Below are positions 37,801-44,693 of a DNA stretch of 64,000 nucleotides, one piece after another. The notes beneath the pieces were generated by a model. It made no database searches. It saw only the letters and a list, made by a program, of their open reading frames with translations, and was not told the DNA's origin. This DNA is from Bog-756 sp963699055 (GTDB lineage Bacteria > Actinomycetota > Acidimicrobiia > Acidimicrobiales > RAAP-2), in NCBI GenBank assembly GCA_963699055.1, contig CAVOTA010000002.1, positions 1,426,001 to 1,490,000 on the forward strand, read 5' to 3'. Position 1 is the stretch's first letter. Every line of letters begins with the position of its first letter. The translations under genes and the position numbers were made by a program.

Positions 37801-38266
37801 CGGTGACGGCGATGAGCCCCACGCCGGTCACGGCGGGGGTGCCGGACCACGTGTAGGTGTAGACGTCGACGCCCGGACTGGACGGCTGCGACTGGATGCC
37901 GCCCGAGGTGACGACGATCTCGTTGGCCGCCGGCGCGCCGGCGGCGGCGGCCGGCATGTAGAGGGTGAGCTTGATCCCGCTGTTGATGGTGAAGCACGGC
38001 GGCGCCGGCGTGGCCCCGCACACCGTGGACACCGCGACGGAGCCGACGGAGATCGAGGTGGTGGTGGCGAACCCGCTGCCGGCGATGGTCACGGCGTTGC
38101 CGCCGCCGGCGGGGCCGGTCGCCGGGGTGAGGGACTTGACGGTGACGCCGGCGGCGGCGGCCTGCCCCACGCCGACGACCGAGAGGCCGAGGAGGCTGAG
38201 CAGGGCGACCAGGAACAGCTTGGCGATCATGCTCATACCGGACACGCGCGTGTGGGACTGCTGCAT
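31880..38266 (-). CDS. Giant secreted IPT/TIG-repeat protein with C-terminal DGGVF repeats
   Basis: The predicted product is about 2,128 residues. Domain order: signal peptide (SMIAKLFLVALLSLLGLSVV, cut near QAAAAG); three N-terminal IPT domains; about 480 residues of Thr/Ser-rich beta sequence including a segment shared with the FN3 giant; 11 tandem IPT domains of 83 residues (PTISSVTP..GPVAGGTSVVI); one FN3 domain (near APLPPTVTGVTPGDMSVTVS); and six DGGVF.YGDA repeats to the C-terminus. ATG 38266 is chosen, with a G-rich ribosome-binding site; ATGs at 38314 and 38236 are alternatives. No sortase or membrane anchor is visible. It is probably a surface-layer or adhesion protein. Confidence 0.85.
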   Translation of the reverse strand: MQQSHTRVSGMSMIAKLFLVALLSLLGLSVVGVGQAAAAGVTVKSLTPATGPAGGGNAVTIAGSGFATTTSISVGSVAVSTVCGATPAPPCFTINSGIKLTLYMPAAAAGAPAANEIVVTSGGIQSQPSSPGVDVYTYTWSGTPAVTGVGLIAVTGTVQSGSSVTVSAAGTWTVGEQVSLQGLTNHLANGVYTVATGGTGSFVIPYAGTPLSTGTGAVSPAANGAVGPIAGGTSVVVMGSDFGGASAVDFGSTPATGVTLVSSTELRATTPASGAAGPVDVTVTIPATPAATSPVTPATDTYSYLAAPTVTGLTTTVSPAGGPAGGGTQVTIAGTSFSGVTAVDFGSTPASSYVVNGLTSITAVSPSESGSVPVTVTTGLGTSGGSSDTFAYNSTLTVVGGSASYSNSPGTTVPVTSSSQTGSTVTLISAGTWAVGQRVGLSGFTNGITDGTYTVLGLVTGGFTITYAPTVTSGTGNAVVLNTATPSSVTGTSVSSGSVNLSAVGTWFAGQEVFLSGFTNGLAAGNYAVTAGGSGTFTVAGTTTASGTGIAIPYQAQSFNAATLVTGGGTISPTVSVTTPPASGTVRVEGSQLIYIPAQSTPTSYVEGSSTVWLTGVTTTGTQSVTFQVNQTAPSASSTTGTITYTPAASGFYVGNLLNAAGQSVAVVEDTGSSVTAPTTATTGTAFTTVTAPSEADLPSTNSDFIVNSIGGYQAVTPVPTGVTLVPGSLSVTGGDAATTGRYTATLCTQAMGFVPNTCTANFTGNFHATYPYVETSLNVGTTIPGGSQLSLPTVSASWQVSATSGTLSAAETEFVVNTNVQTIGLLALDAYPSDLASYLDQGLNAPAPTYATPPARWSVNVTASGPTITSVVPSSGPVAGGNSVVLNGADLSGATSVTIGGAAATVTANTATSITVTAPAGTAGAADVVAIVGDGTATDTGGYTYVAAPTISSVTPNTGPVAGGTSVVIAGTNLADATSVTIGGTAATVTADTATSITATTPSGTAGAADVVVTTAGGSVTDTGGFTYVAAPTISSVTPDSGPTAGGTSVVIAGTNLADATSVTVGGTAATVTADTATSITATTPAGSAGAANVVVTTAGGSVSDTGGFTYVAAPTVSSVTPNKGPVAGGTSVVIAGTNLADATSVTVGGTAATVTADTATSITATTPAGTAGAADVVVTTAGGSVTDTGGFTYVAAPTISSVTPAQGPLTGGTSITIAGTNLANATSVTVGGTAATVTADTATSITATTPAGSAGAANVVVTTAGGPVTDTGAFTYQSAPTITSVTPNTGSIAGGDPITIIGTHFLGASAVTIGGKNVESFTVVSATEITATTPSGSVGAANVVVTTTSGSVTDTGGFTYVAGPAISSIVPSSGPLAGGNTVVINGSDLSGATSVTFGGTAATITGNTATSITVTAPSGSAGAVDVAIVVTGGSTTSTGGYTYQGDPTISSVTPGSGPTSAGTGVVIAGTNLVGATSVTIGGTAASITADTATSITVTAPAGSVGAADVVVTTASGSVTDTGGYTYVAAPTISSVTPNEGPVAGGTSVVIAGTNLADATSVTIGGTAATVTADSATSITATTPARSAGVADVVVATAGGSVTDTGGYTYVAAPTISSVTPDKGPLTGGTSITIAGANLADATSVTVGGTAATVTANTATSITATTPAGSVGVADVVVTTAGGSVTDTGGFTYEGVPTITSVTPDTGSVLGGTAIVIDGTNLLYPTSVTIGGRAATVTDDGPTSIDVTTPVGAAGAADVVVTTAGGSVTDTGGFTYAAVAPLPPTVTGVTPGDMSVTVSWAPGDDGGSPITSYTAYATLVLGPGLLGHKPADSCTVPAPATSCTITGLVNGSTYTFQVVASNGIGSSTPSAPSTPAVPGENGAIAGYWMATSSGAVLVNGAAVTYGSPAGLALSAPIVGLVPTPDRHGYWMVGADGGVFSYGDATFYGSTGGTHLNAPIVGMAATSDGKGYWLVASDGGVFAYGDAAFAGSLGGTHLNAPVVGIAGNGTGGYWLVASDGGVFAYGTAKFAGSAGSEHLNSPIVGIAPLADGTGYYLAAADGGVFAYGATFYGSASGAASNPVVGIAAGQGGGYTLATSTGAVFAYGTGYHGNQSGTATTAPIIGISS
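32930..35680 (-). repeat. Tandem 249-bp repeats coding 11 IPT domains
   Basis: Eleven units of about 249 bp follow one another without linkers. Units near 34690-35440 are the most alike and several differ at few bases. The spacing (multiples of three) keeps the frame if units are gained or lost. Confidence 0.88.
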
Positions 38267-38356
38267 CGACCCAACCCCCAGGGATTCGTCATTCCGAGCA
38301 CACCCGGCCGACATTCCCCCGGCGACAGGCGTGCGCCCGCTTGTGCGGACTGCCTG

Positions 38357-38385
38357 ACCGTATGGGATCGCACCACCGATTGCAA
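38357..38385 (-). promoter_or_regulatory. Probable promoter of the giant IPT gene
   Basis: On the minus strand TTGCAA (38385-38380) and TACGGT (38362-38357) are 17 nt apart, in an AT-richer patch. The 5' leader would be about 85 nt. Confidence 0.55.
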
Positions 38386-38478
38386 AGCCAAATCCGGAAA
38401 ATCTCGGATGGGCCGTGTCACCAGGTGGTGATCACACCACGAAGCGTGATGGACCTCCGCCATCGGCGTGCGGTCGTC

Positions 38479-38499
38479 CCGCCCGGGGATCCCGGGCGG
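38479..38499 (-). terminator. Terminator after pntB
   Basis: CCGCCCGGG (38479-38487) and CCCGGGCGG (38491-38499) form a perfect 9-bp stem with a 3-nt loop, six bases beyond the pntB stop codon. Confidence 0.65.
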
Positions 38500-38504
38500 A
38501 GGGG

Positions 38505-39965
38505 TCAGGCCTCGGAGACCGCGGTGACGAGCTTGGACAGGGTGTCCTTGGCGTCACCGAAGAGGAGCGTGGTCTTCTCGTCGAACAGCAGGTCGTTGTC
38601 GATCCCGGCGAACCCCGGCCGCATCGACCGCTTGAGGAAGACGATGTTGGCGGCTTCGTCGGCATTGATGATCGGCATGCCGTAGATGGGGCTGCCCGGG
38701 GTGTTCTTGGCCGCCGGGTTGACGGTGTCGTTGGCTCCCACCACCAGGGCGACGTCGGCCGTGCTCATCTCGGGGTTGGCCTCGTCCATCTCCTTGAGCT
38801 CGTCGTAGGGGACGTTGGCCTCGGCCAGGAGCACGTTCATGTGGCCGGGCATGCGACCCGCCACCGGGTGGATGGCGTAGAAGACCTCGACGCCCCGCGA
38901 GATCAGCAGGTCGGCGAGCTCGCGCGCCGTGTGCTGCGCCTGGGCCACGGCGAGCCCGTAGCCCGGGATGATCACGACCTTGCGGGCGTAGGCGAGGAGG
39001 ACGCCGATGTCCTCGGGCGTGCCCGACTTGACCTGGCGGGTCTCGCCGCCTCCGTCGGCACCGGCACCGGCGGTCACCACCGAGCCGAACGCGCTGAACA
39101 GGACGTTGGACAGCGACCGTCCCATGGCCTTGGACATCATCCGGGTGAGGAGGATGCCCGAGGCCCCGACCAGGGTGCCGGCGATGATCAGCAGGTTGTT
39201 GTTGAGGGTGAAGCCCGAGGCCGCCACGGCCAGGCCGGTGAACGAGTTCAACAGCGAGATGAGCACGGGGACGTCGGCGCCGCCGATGGGCAGGACGAAG
39301 ATGACGCCCAGCACCAGCGACAGGACGGCGGTGGCGATCATCAGCGGCACGCTGTCGGTCACGATCGTGGTCACGGCGAGGGCCACGATGCCCAGCCCGA
39401 CCAGCCCGTTGATCACCTGCTGGCCCGGGTAGGTGATCGGCCGGCCGGTGATCAGCTCCTGGAGCTTGATGAAGGCGATGGCGCTGCCGCTGAACGACAC
39501 ACAGCCGATCAGGAGTCCGAGCATGCCCTCGGTGATGGCGTACACCGCCGGCTTGCCCGCACCCAGCGAATGGAGGTGGGCGTCACCGAGGAAGACCACG
39601 ATGGAGATGAGCGCGGCGGCACCGCCGCCCACGCCGTTGAAGATGGCCACGAGCTGCGGCATCGCCGTCATCTTGACGAGGCGGGCCACCGGCACGGCGA
39701 TGACGGCGCCCAGCACCATGGCGATGACGGCCAGGATCAGGTTCGTGGTGTGGCTCGAGAACTTCGCCACCGGGTTGAAGAAGGTGACCCCCACCGCCAC
39801 CGTGGCCGCCGCCGCCGCCAGCAGGTTGCCGTTGCGGGCCTGCTTCGGCGAGCTCAGACCCTTGAGGGCGACGATGAACGCCACCGCCGCCGCCAGGTAG
39901 ACGAGGTCGATCCACACCGGCGTGGTGGCCACCTTGGAGACGAGGATGATCGTGGTGGCGGTCAC
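38505..39965 (-). CDS. pntB: NAD(P) transhydrogenase subunit beta
   Basis: PntB carries the NADP(H)-binding domain III and about nine membrane helices of the proton-translocating transhydrogenase, which makes NADPH from NADH using the proton gradient. The 486-residue product has many hydrophobic helices, then the NADP-binding region VVIIPGYGLAVAQAQH, VEVFYAIHPVAGRMPGHMNV, ALVVGANDTVNPAA and the C-terminal FGDAKDTLSKLV. GTG 39965 overlaps the upstream TGA as GTGA. It is the last gene of a three-gene operon. Confidence 0.95.
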   Translation of the reverse strand: MTATTIILVSKVATTPVWIDLVYLAAAVAFIVALKGLSSPKQARNGNLLAAAAATVAVGVTFFNPVAKFSSHTTNLILAVIAMVLGAVIAVPVARLVKMTAMPQLVAIFNGVGGGAAALISIVVFLGDAHLHSLGAGKPAVYAITEGMLGLLIGCVSFSGSAIAFIKLQELITGRPITYPGQQVINGLVGLGIVALAVTTIVTDSVPLMIATAVLSLVLGVIFVLPIGGADVPVLISLLNSFTGLAVAASGFTLNNNLLIIAGTLVGASGILLTRMMSKAMGRSLSNVLFSAFGSVVTAGAGADGGGETRQVKSGTPEDIGVLLAYARKVVIIPGYGLAVAQAQHTARELADLLISRGVEVFYAIHPVAGRMPGHMNVLLAEANVPYDELKEMDEANPEMSTADVALVVGANDTVNPAAKNTPGSPIYGMPIINADEAANIVFLKRSMRPGFAGIDNDLLFDEKTTLLFGDAKDTLSKLVTAVSEA

Positions 39966-40333
39966 TTGGCACCGCCCTCGGTCTCGGACTTCGGACCCTT
40001 GGCGGCGTTGTCACCGGGCTTGGTCTTGAACATCTCCAGCATGCGGTCGGTGACGGTGAACCCGCCGACGATGTTGAGCGTGGCCAGGAGCACGGCGAAG
40101 AACCCGAGCACCATCTGGGCCGTCCCCGTGGCCGTGCCCATGATGATCATGGCGCCGACCAGCACGATGCCGTGGATGGCGTTGCTGCCCGACATGAGGG
40201 GGGTGTGGAGGATGCTGGGCACCCGGGACACGACCTCGTTGCCCACGAAGATCGCCAGGATGAACACGGTCAGGAACTCGAGGATGCCGGTCCCGCTGAC
40301 GATGAAGATATCCCCGGTGAGGAAACTGCTCAT
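39962..40333 (-). CDS. pntAb: NAD(P) transhydrogenase membrane subunit alpha-2
   Basis: The 123-residue protein is the separate membrane part of the alpha subunit (domain II), with three to four helices and the conserved GNEVVSRVPSILHTPLMSGSN motif. Splitting alpha into PntAa and PntAb is usual in actinobacteria and alphaproteobacteria. ATG and TGA overlaps on both sides (ATGA and GTGA) point to coupled translation of all three subunits. The last 20 residues are hydrophilic. Confidence 0.92.
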   Translation of the reverse strand: MSSFLTGDIFIVSGTGILEFLTVFILAIFVGNEVVSRVPSILHTPLMSGSNAIHGIVLVGAMIIMGTATGTAQMVLGFFAVLLATLNIVGGFTVTDRMLEMFKTKPGDNAAKGPKSETEGGAK

Positions 40334-41559
40334 GACTCCCCCTGCTCGTTGTCGGCGCCGGCTTCGGGCGCATCGGTGCTGTCCGTCGGTGCAGCCGGCT
40401 CCGTCTCCGGCTCCGGTGCCGGGACGCCGAGCCCCAGGGCCTCGGCCGTCGGGACGTGGACGACCGTCCCGGCCCGCACCACGCAGGTACCGGCCACGAT
40501 CTCGTCCTCGAAGTCGGGCACGAGCAAGCCGTCGGTGACCACCAGGCCGAGGAAGTTCGCGACGTTGCGGGCGTAGAGGAAGCTGGCGTGCGTCGGCATC
40601 GAGGCGGGCGGGTTGGTCAGTCCGACCACCGTCACCCCGTCCACGACCACGTCCTCGCCCGGCTTCGACAGCTCGCAGTTGCCGCCCGAGTCGGCGGCCA
40701 TGTCGATGATCACCGACCCCTCCGACATCCCGTGCACCATCGCCTCGGTCACGAGCACCGGCGCCTTGCGTCCGGGGATCTGGGCGGTGGTGATGACCAC
40801 GTCGGACGCCATGACCTCGGCGGCCAGCAGCTCCTGCTGCTTGGCCAGGTACTCGGCCGACTGCTCCTTGGCGTAGCCACCGGCACCGTCCTGGGTCTCG
40901 AGGTCGAGCTCCACGAACTTGGCACCGAGGCTCTGCACCTCTTCCTTGGCGGCGGCCCGCACGTCGTAGGCGCGCACGACCGCTCCCAGCCGTCGTGCCG
41001 TGGCGATGGCCTGGAGGCCGGCGACGCCCGCCCCCATCACCAGCACCTTGGCGGGCGGCACCGTTCCTGCCGCCGTCATGAACATGGGGAAGAACTTGGC
41101 CAGGTGCTCGGCGGCCGACAGTCCGGCCCGATAGCCCGACACCGTCGCCTGCGACGAGAGTGCGTCCATCGACTGCGCCCGGCTGATCCGGGGCAGGAGG
41201 TCGAGGCTGTACACGGTGGCACCCCTGGCGGCCAGCGCCCGGACGACGTCGGCGGACGCCACCGGCTGCAGGAAGCTGAGCACCGAGGCGCCCTCGGGCA
41301 GGAGTGCCGCCTCGTCCACGGTCAGCGGCTGCACATGGGCCACGAAGTCGGCTCCGGCCAGCGCCGACACGGCGTCGGGGGCCATCGTGGCGCCGGCCTG
41401 GACGTACTGCTCGTCCGGGAACCGTGCTGCTGCTCCGGCACCGGACTGGATGACCACGTCCACGCCGGTCTTGGCCAGCTTGGCCGCCACCTCGGGGACG
41501 ATCGCGACACGATCCTCCCCGGGGCGCGACTCCTTGATGACAGCGAGTTTCACGGGCAT
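40330..41559 (-). CDS. pntAa: NAD(P) transhydrogenase subunit alpha-1 (NAD-binding)
   Basis: PntAa is the soluble NAD(H)-binding domain I. The 409-residue product has the alanine-dehydrogenase-like start KLAVIKESRPGEDRVAIVPE, the central SRAQSMDALSSQA motif, the Rossmann motif VMGAGVAGLQAIATARRLGA and the mobile-loop region AEYLAKQQELLA. The C-terminal 40 residues are acidic and Pro-rich. ATG 41559 (MPVKLAV) fits the family; ATGs at 41574 and 41634 would add 5 or 25 residues, and no strong ribosome-binding site decides. It opens the operon; two inverted repeats lie just upstream. Confidence 0.92.
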   Translation of the reverse strand: MPVKLAVIKESRPGEDRVAIVPEVAAKLAKTGVDVVIQSGAGAAARFPDEQYVQAGATMAPDAVSALAGADFVAHVQPLTVDEAALLPEGASVLSFLQPVASADVVRALAARGATVYSLDLLPRISRAQSMDALSSQATVSGYRAGLSAAEHLAKFFPMFMTAAGTVPPAKVLVMGAGVAGLQAIATARRLGAVVRAYDVRAAAKEEVQSLGAKFVELDLETQDGAGGYAKEQSAEYLAKQQELLAAEVMASDVVITTAQIPGRKAPVLVTEAMVHGMSEGSVIIDMAADSGGNCELSKPGEDVVVDGVTVVGLTNPPASMPTHASFLYARNVANFLGLVVTDGLLVPDFEDEIVAGTCVVRAGTVVHVPTAEALGLGVPAPEPETEPAAPTDSTDAPEAGADNEQGES

Positions 41560-41588
41560 GGGTATACCAGGCATTCGGGGGGCACCTG

Positions 41589-41647
41589 CCACTCCGGCCC
41601 GGCCGGGGAGTGGGGCGGAGGACGGACCTGACATGGTAGCCAGGTCC
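41589..41647 (-). promoter_or_regulatory. Two inverted repeats upstream of the pnt operon
   Basis: CCACTCC (41589-41595) pairs with GGAGTGG (41607-41613) around a GC-rich core, forming a possible leader hairpin 30 bp before pntAa. A second repeat, GGACCTG-N10-CAGGTCC (41624-41647), lies just upstream and could be an operator. No clear -35/-10 pair was found. Confidence 0.4.
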
Positions 41648-41759
41648 GGTGGTCCGGGCCGCGTACGCCTGGGTCAGGGGACGGGGCGGCCGTCGGGACG
41701 CGACCACCGGTCGGCGCCGGGGTCGGGGTCGACGGTGGCCGTCGGCCCGGGGGGCGGGC

Positions 41760-42671
41760 TCAGGGCCGGTGCGGAGGTTGCAGGTCGGGGATCGCCTGCG
41801 GCCCGGCCACGTCGGCGAGACGGGCGTCGGGCTCCGGCTCGTGCACGGTGAGGAAGGTGTCGATCGGTGCCATGGTGCCGTCCGCCAGCAGCAGGGTCTC
41901 GTACTCGGTCCGGGAGAACACCGGGATCTCCGGGCCCTCGGCGAACGACCGGGCGTCGGCCCGCGGGATCGGCCGGGCGAAGAAGAAGCCCTGGGCGGCG
42001 TCGGCGCCGAACGAGGCGGCGATGCGGAGCTGGTTGGCGTTCTCGACCTGCTCGACGATGGCGGACATCCCGAGGGTGTGGGCCATGTGCACGACCGTCT
42101 CGACGACCAGCCGGTTGATCCCCTGGTTGGACTCGAGGCCGGCGACGAACGAGCCGTCGATCTTGACCGTGCTGATGGCGTGGCGCTTGAAGGGCTCGAA
42201 CGACGACCAGTTGGTGCCCACGTCGTCGACCGACAGCTGCACCCCCATGTCGGACAGCGCCTGCAGGTCGGCCGCAGCGGTCGGGTCGACCACGGCGTCC
42301 TCGGTCACCTCGATGTTGAGCTGGTCACTCGGGAAGCGCGTCTGTTCGAGGGCTTCGGCCACCGCCAGCGAGACCTCGCCGCGCTGCAGCTGCTCGACGG
42401 TGCAGTTCACCCCGAGCTGGATGCTCCGGGACCAGTGGGTGGCTTCCTCGCACGCGGCGGCCACGATCCACCGGGTCAGCGGGCCGATGTCCCCGCTCGC
42501 CTCCGCCGCCGGAATGAGGAGGTCCGGGGAGATCCGCCCGCGGGTCGGGTGACGCCACCGGACGAGCGCCTCCATGCCGAGCAGCCGTCCCGTCGACACG
42601 TCGACGACCGGGAGGTACTCCAGATAGGGGGTCCCCTGCAGGGTGAACGTCGGCTCCGGGTAGGTCAGCAT
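41760..42671 (-). CDS. EAL-domain protein (cyclic-di-GMP phosphodiesterase-like)
   Basis: The 303-residue protein is a free-standing EAL domain. The metal and catalytic residues are mostly present: E34 in GMEALVRWRHP, LGVNCTVEQ, IEVTED, the DD pair, TVKID, IVEQVEN and QGFFFARPI. Loop 6 reads DDVGTNWSS rather than the usual DDFGTGYSS, so activity or regulation may differ. ATG 42671 has AGGAGC upstream; a longer in-frame start at 42749 is less likely. It may act with the large GGDEF-EAL protein at 48961. Confidence 0.82.
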   Translation of the reverse strand: MLTYPEPTFTLQGTPYLEYLPVVDVSTGRLLGMEALVRWRHPTRGRISPDLLIPAAEASGDIGPLTRWIVAAACEEATHWSRSIQLGVNCTVEQLQRGEVSLAVAEALEQTRFPSDQLNIEVTEDAVVDPTAAADLQALSDMGVQLSVDDVGTNWSSFEPFKRHAISTVKIDGSFVAGLESNQGINRLVVETVVHMAHTLGMSAIVEQVENANQLRIAASFGADAAQGFFFARPIPRADARSFAEGPEIPVFSRTEYETLLLADGTMAPIDTFLTVHEPEPDARLADVAGPQAIPDLQPPHRP

Positions 42672-42844
42672 GGCATTGGGCTCCTGGTCCGGGCTGGTGC
42701 CGTCCCCTGCGGGGACAGTCCTCACCTGCCGGCCCTGTGCCCCATCCATCGTCCCGGTCGGACCCGTACTTGAGCGCTTCCCGTGCATTTCCGACGCCGG
42801 ACGAGCCCGTCCGTCCCCCGTCCCGGGGTGCCCGTCCCGCCGGT

Positions 42845-43678
42845 TCAGGAACCGGGGCCGGACGCCTCCTCCGCCGCGGCGAGGAACGCCGGACGCTCGC
42901 CTCCGCCGTGGGCCACCAGGTTGGAGCCCGACACGTAGGCGGCGAGCGGCGAGGCCAGGAACAGGCAGATCCCGGCGATGTCGGCCGGGGTGCCGAACCG
43001 CCCGAGCGGCACCGTGGCCGCCACCCGCGCCATTCCCTCCTCCCCGCCGTAGTGGGCGTCGGCCGCCGGGGTGGCCACCAGTCCGGCGCTCAGCGTGTTC
43101 ACCCGCACCTTCGGCGCCCACTCCACGGCCAGCGACGCCGACAGGCTGACGAGCCCCGCCTTGGCCGCGCCGTAGGCGGCCGTCCCCGGTGACGGGCGCA
43201 GGGCGCTGACCGAGGCGATGTTCACGATGGAGCCACCGTCGTCCTGGGACTGCATGACGGTGTTGGCGGCCTGCGCGCAGTAGAGAGGTGCCAACAGGTT
43301 GAGCTGGACGATCGACGCCGAGAACCGGGGCGACACCGTGGCGGCGTCGGCCGACGGCGAGCCGCCGGCGTTGTTGACGAGCACGTCGAGCCGTCCGAAC
43401 CGGTCGGCAGCCGCGGCCACGGCCGCCGCGGCCTGGTCGGCGTCGCGCAGGTCGGCGCTGACGAAGAGCGCACGCCTGCTGGTCCCGCCGGCGTCGACCC
43501 CGGTGGGCAGGTCGTCCTCGGGCACCGGCGTCCGTCCGCACACGACCACCTCGGCGCCGGCGGTCAGGAATCCCTCCGCGATCCCCCGTCCGATCCCCTT
43601 GGCTCCGCCGGTCACCAGGGCGACCCGGCCGGTGAAGTCGAGCGGATCGGCCCGGTCGGTGCTCCTGCCTGCGGTCAC
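42845..43678 (-). CDS. Short-chain dehydrogenase/reductase next to the steroid-ring cluster
   Basis: This 277-residue classical SDR has the cofactor motif TGGAKGIG, NNAGG, the active-site Ser region NIASVSAL and Tyr/Lys in YGAAK. GTG 43678 is preceded by AGGGAGG. It is divergent from echA20-ipdABC and shares the operator at 43724. SDR genes sit close to this cluster in Mycobacterium too, and IpdF is an SDR of the same pathway, so a role in oxidising a hydroxylated steroid-derived CoA thioester is a reasonable inference. The exact substrate is not shown by sequence. Confidence 0.82.
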   Translation of the reverse strand: MTAGRSTDRADPLDFTGRVALVTGGAKGIGRGIAEGFLTAGAEVVVCGRTPVPEDDLPTGVDAGGTSRRALFVSADLRDADQAAAAVAAAADRFGRLDVLVNNAGGSPSADAATVSPRFSASIVQLNLLAPLYCAQAANTVMQSQDDGGSIVNIASVSALRPSPGTAAYGAAKAGLVSLSASLAVEWAPKVRVNTLSAGLVATPAADAHYGGEEGMARVAATVPLGRFGTPADIAGICLFLASPLAAYVSGSNLVAHGGGERPAFLAAAEEASGPGS

Positions 43679-43716
43679 TGCGGCCTCCCTGGTTCCGGCT
43701 GGTACTGTCCAGACCA

Positions 43717-43745
43717 CTATTACCTGACACCGCATCAGATCCGAA
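43717..43745. promoter_or_regulatory. Operator A (CTGAC-N5-ATCAG) between SDR and echA20
   Basis: CTGACACCGCATCAG (43724-43738) is a 15-bp imperfect inverted repeat, the same motif found at three other catabolic promoters here. For the SDR gene a TTCGGA (minus 43745-43740) and TAATAG (43722-43717) pair with a 17-nt spacer encloses the operator completely, which fits repression. No -10 was identified for the echA20 direction. Confidence 0.6.
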
Positions 43746-43901
43746 TCGGACGTGGCCGGCCCGGCCGGCCGGCGGTGCGGGCGAGCACCGCAGCACACGA
43801 GCATCCCAGCCACCCGCACACCCGTGCAGGGTCCCGGACCTCCCGCCCGCCTCCGGCAGGGGCGGGGGCCGCCGGCCCCGCCGCAGATCCCGGAGCGCCA
43901 C

Positions 43902-44660
43902 ATGCCCATCGTCACCCGACAGGACCGTCCCGGCATCGCCGAGGTGGTCATCGACCACCCGCCGGTCAACGCCCTCGACGTCGCCGGCTGGTTCGGCCTG
44001 GCCGACGCCGTACTGGCCGCCGGGCGCGTCCCCGACAACCGGGTGGTGATCCTGCGGGCCGAGGGGCGGGGCTTCTGCGCCGGCGTGGACATCAAGGAGA
44101 TCCAGGCGCGGGGGGACGAGGCGCTGATCGGCGCCAACCGGGGCTGCTTCGCCGCGTTCGCCGCCGTCTACGAGTGCGAGGTCCCGGTGATCGCCGCCGT
44201 GCACGGGTTCTGCCTCGGCGGGGGGGTCGGGCTGGTCGGCAACGCCGACATCGTGGTCGCCTCCGACGACGCCAGCTTCGGCCTCCCCGAGGTCGACCGC
44301 GGGGCCCTCGGTGCGGCGACCCACCTGTCCCGCCTGGTACCCCAGCACCGGATGCGGTCGATGGTCTACACGGCGCAGCCGGCCACGGCCGAGGAGCTCC
44401 ACCAGTACGGGTCGGTGCTGCGGGTCGTCCCCCGCGAGGCGCTGGTGGCCGCCGCCTACGAGGTGGCCGAGGACATCGCCGCCAAGAGCCCGACGATCAT
44501 CCGCCGGGCCAAGGAGTCGCTGAACGGGATCGACCCCGTCGACGTCCGCCGCAGCTACCGGCTCGAACAGGGATTCACCTACGAGCTCCATGTCGCCGGT
44601 GTGGCCGACGAGCAGCGGGCCGCCTTCGTCGAGAAGCGCGACGCCGACACCACCCGATGA
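43902..44660 (+). CDS. echA20: EchA20-type steroid ring-opening hydrolase (crotonase fold)
   Basis: EchA20 hydrolyses the last steroid ring D structure left after HIP degradation, opening a cyclic ketone CoA thioester. The 252-residue product resembles mycobacterial EchA20 along its length as I recall that sequence: RAEGRGFCAGVDIKE, ANRGCFAAFAAVYECEVPVI, GFCLGGGVGLVGN, FGLPEVDRGALGAATHLSRL and a C-terminal RLEQGFTYELHVAGVADE. ATG 43902 has GGAG six bases upstream. It precedes ipdA, ipdB and ipdC in the order I recall from Mycobacterium. Confidence 0.87.
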   Translation: MPIVTRQDRPGIAEVVIDHPPVNALDVAGWFGLADAVLAAGRVPDNRVVILRAEGRGFCAGVDIKEIQARGDEALIGANRGCFAAFAAVYECEVPVIAAVHGFCLGGGVGLVGNADIVVASDDASFGLPEVDRGALGAATHLSRLVPQHRMRSMVYTAQPATAEELHQYGSVLRVVPREALVAAAYEVAEDIAAKSPTIIRRAKESLNGIDPVDVRRSYRLEQGFTYELHVAGVADEQRAAFVEKRDADTTR

Positions 44661-44693
44661 CCCGGACCATCGACGCACAGGGGGGCCGCGCCC

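Noticed and set aside
31934..38431. A plus-strand open frame of about 2,165 codons opposite the giant IPT gene
   Set aside because: It is antisense to clear IPT and DGGVF repeats, consists of Gly/Arg/His-rich sequence and only reflects GC-skewed codon use of the real gene.
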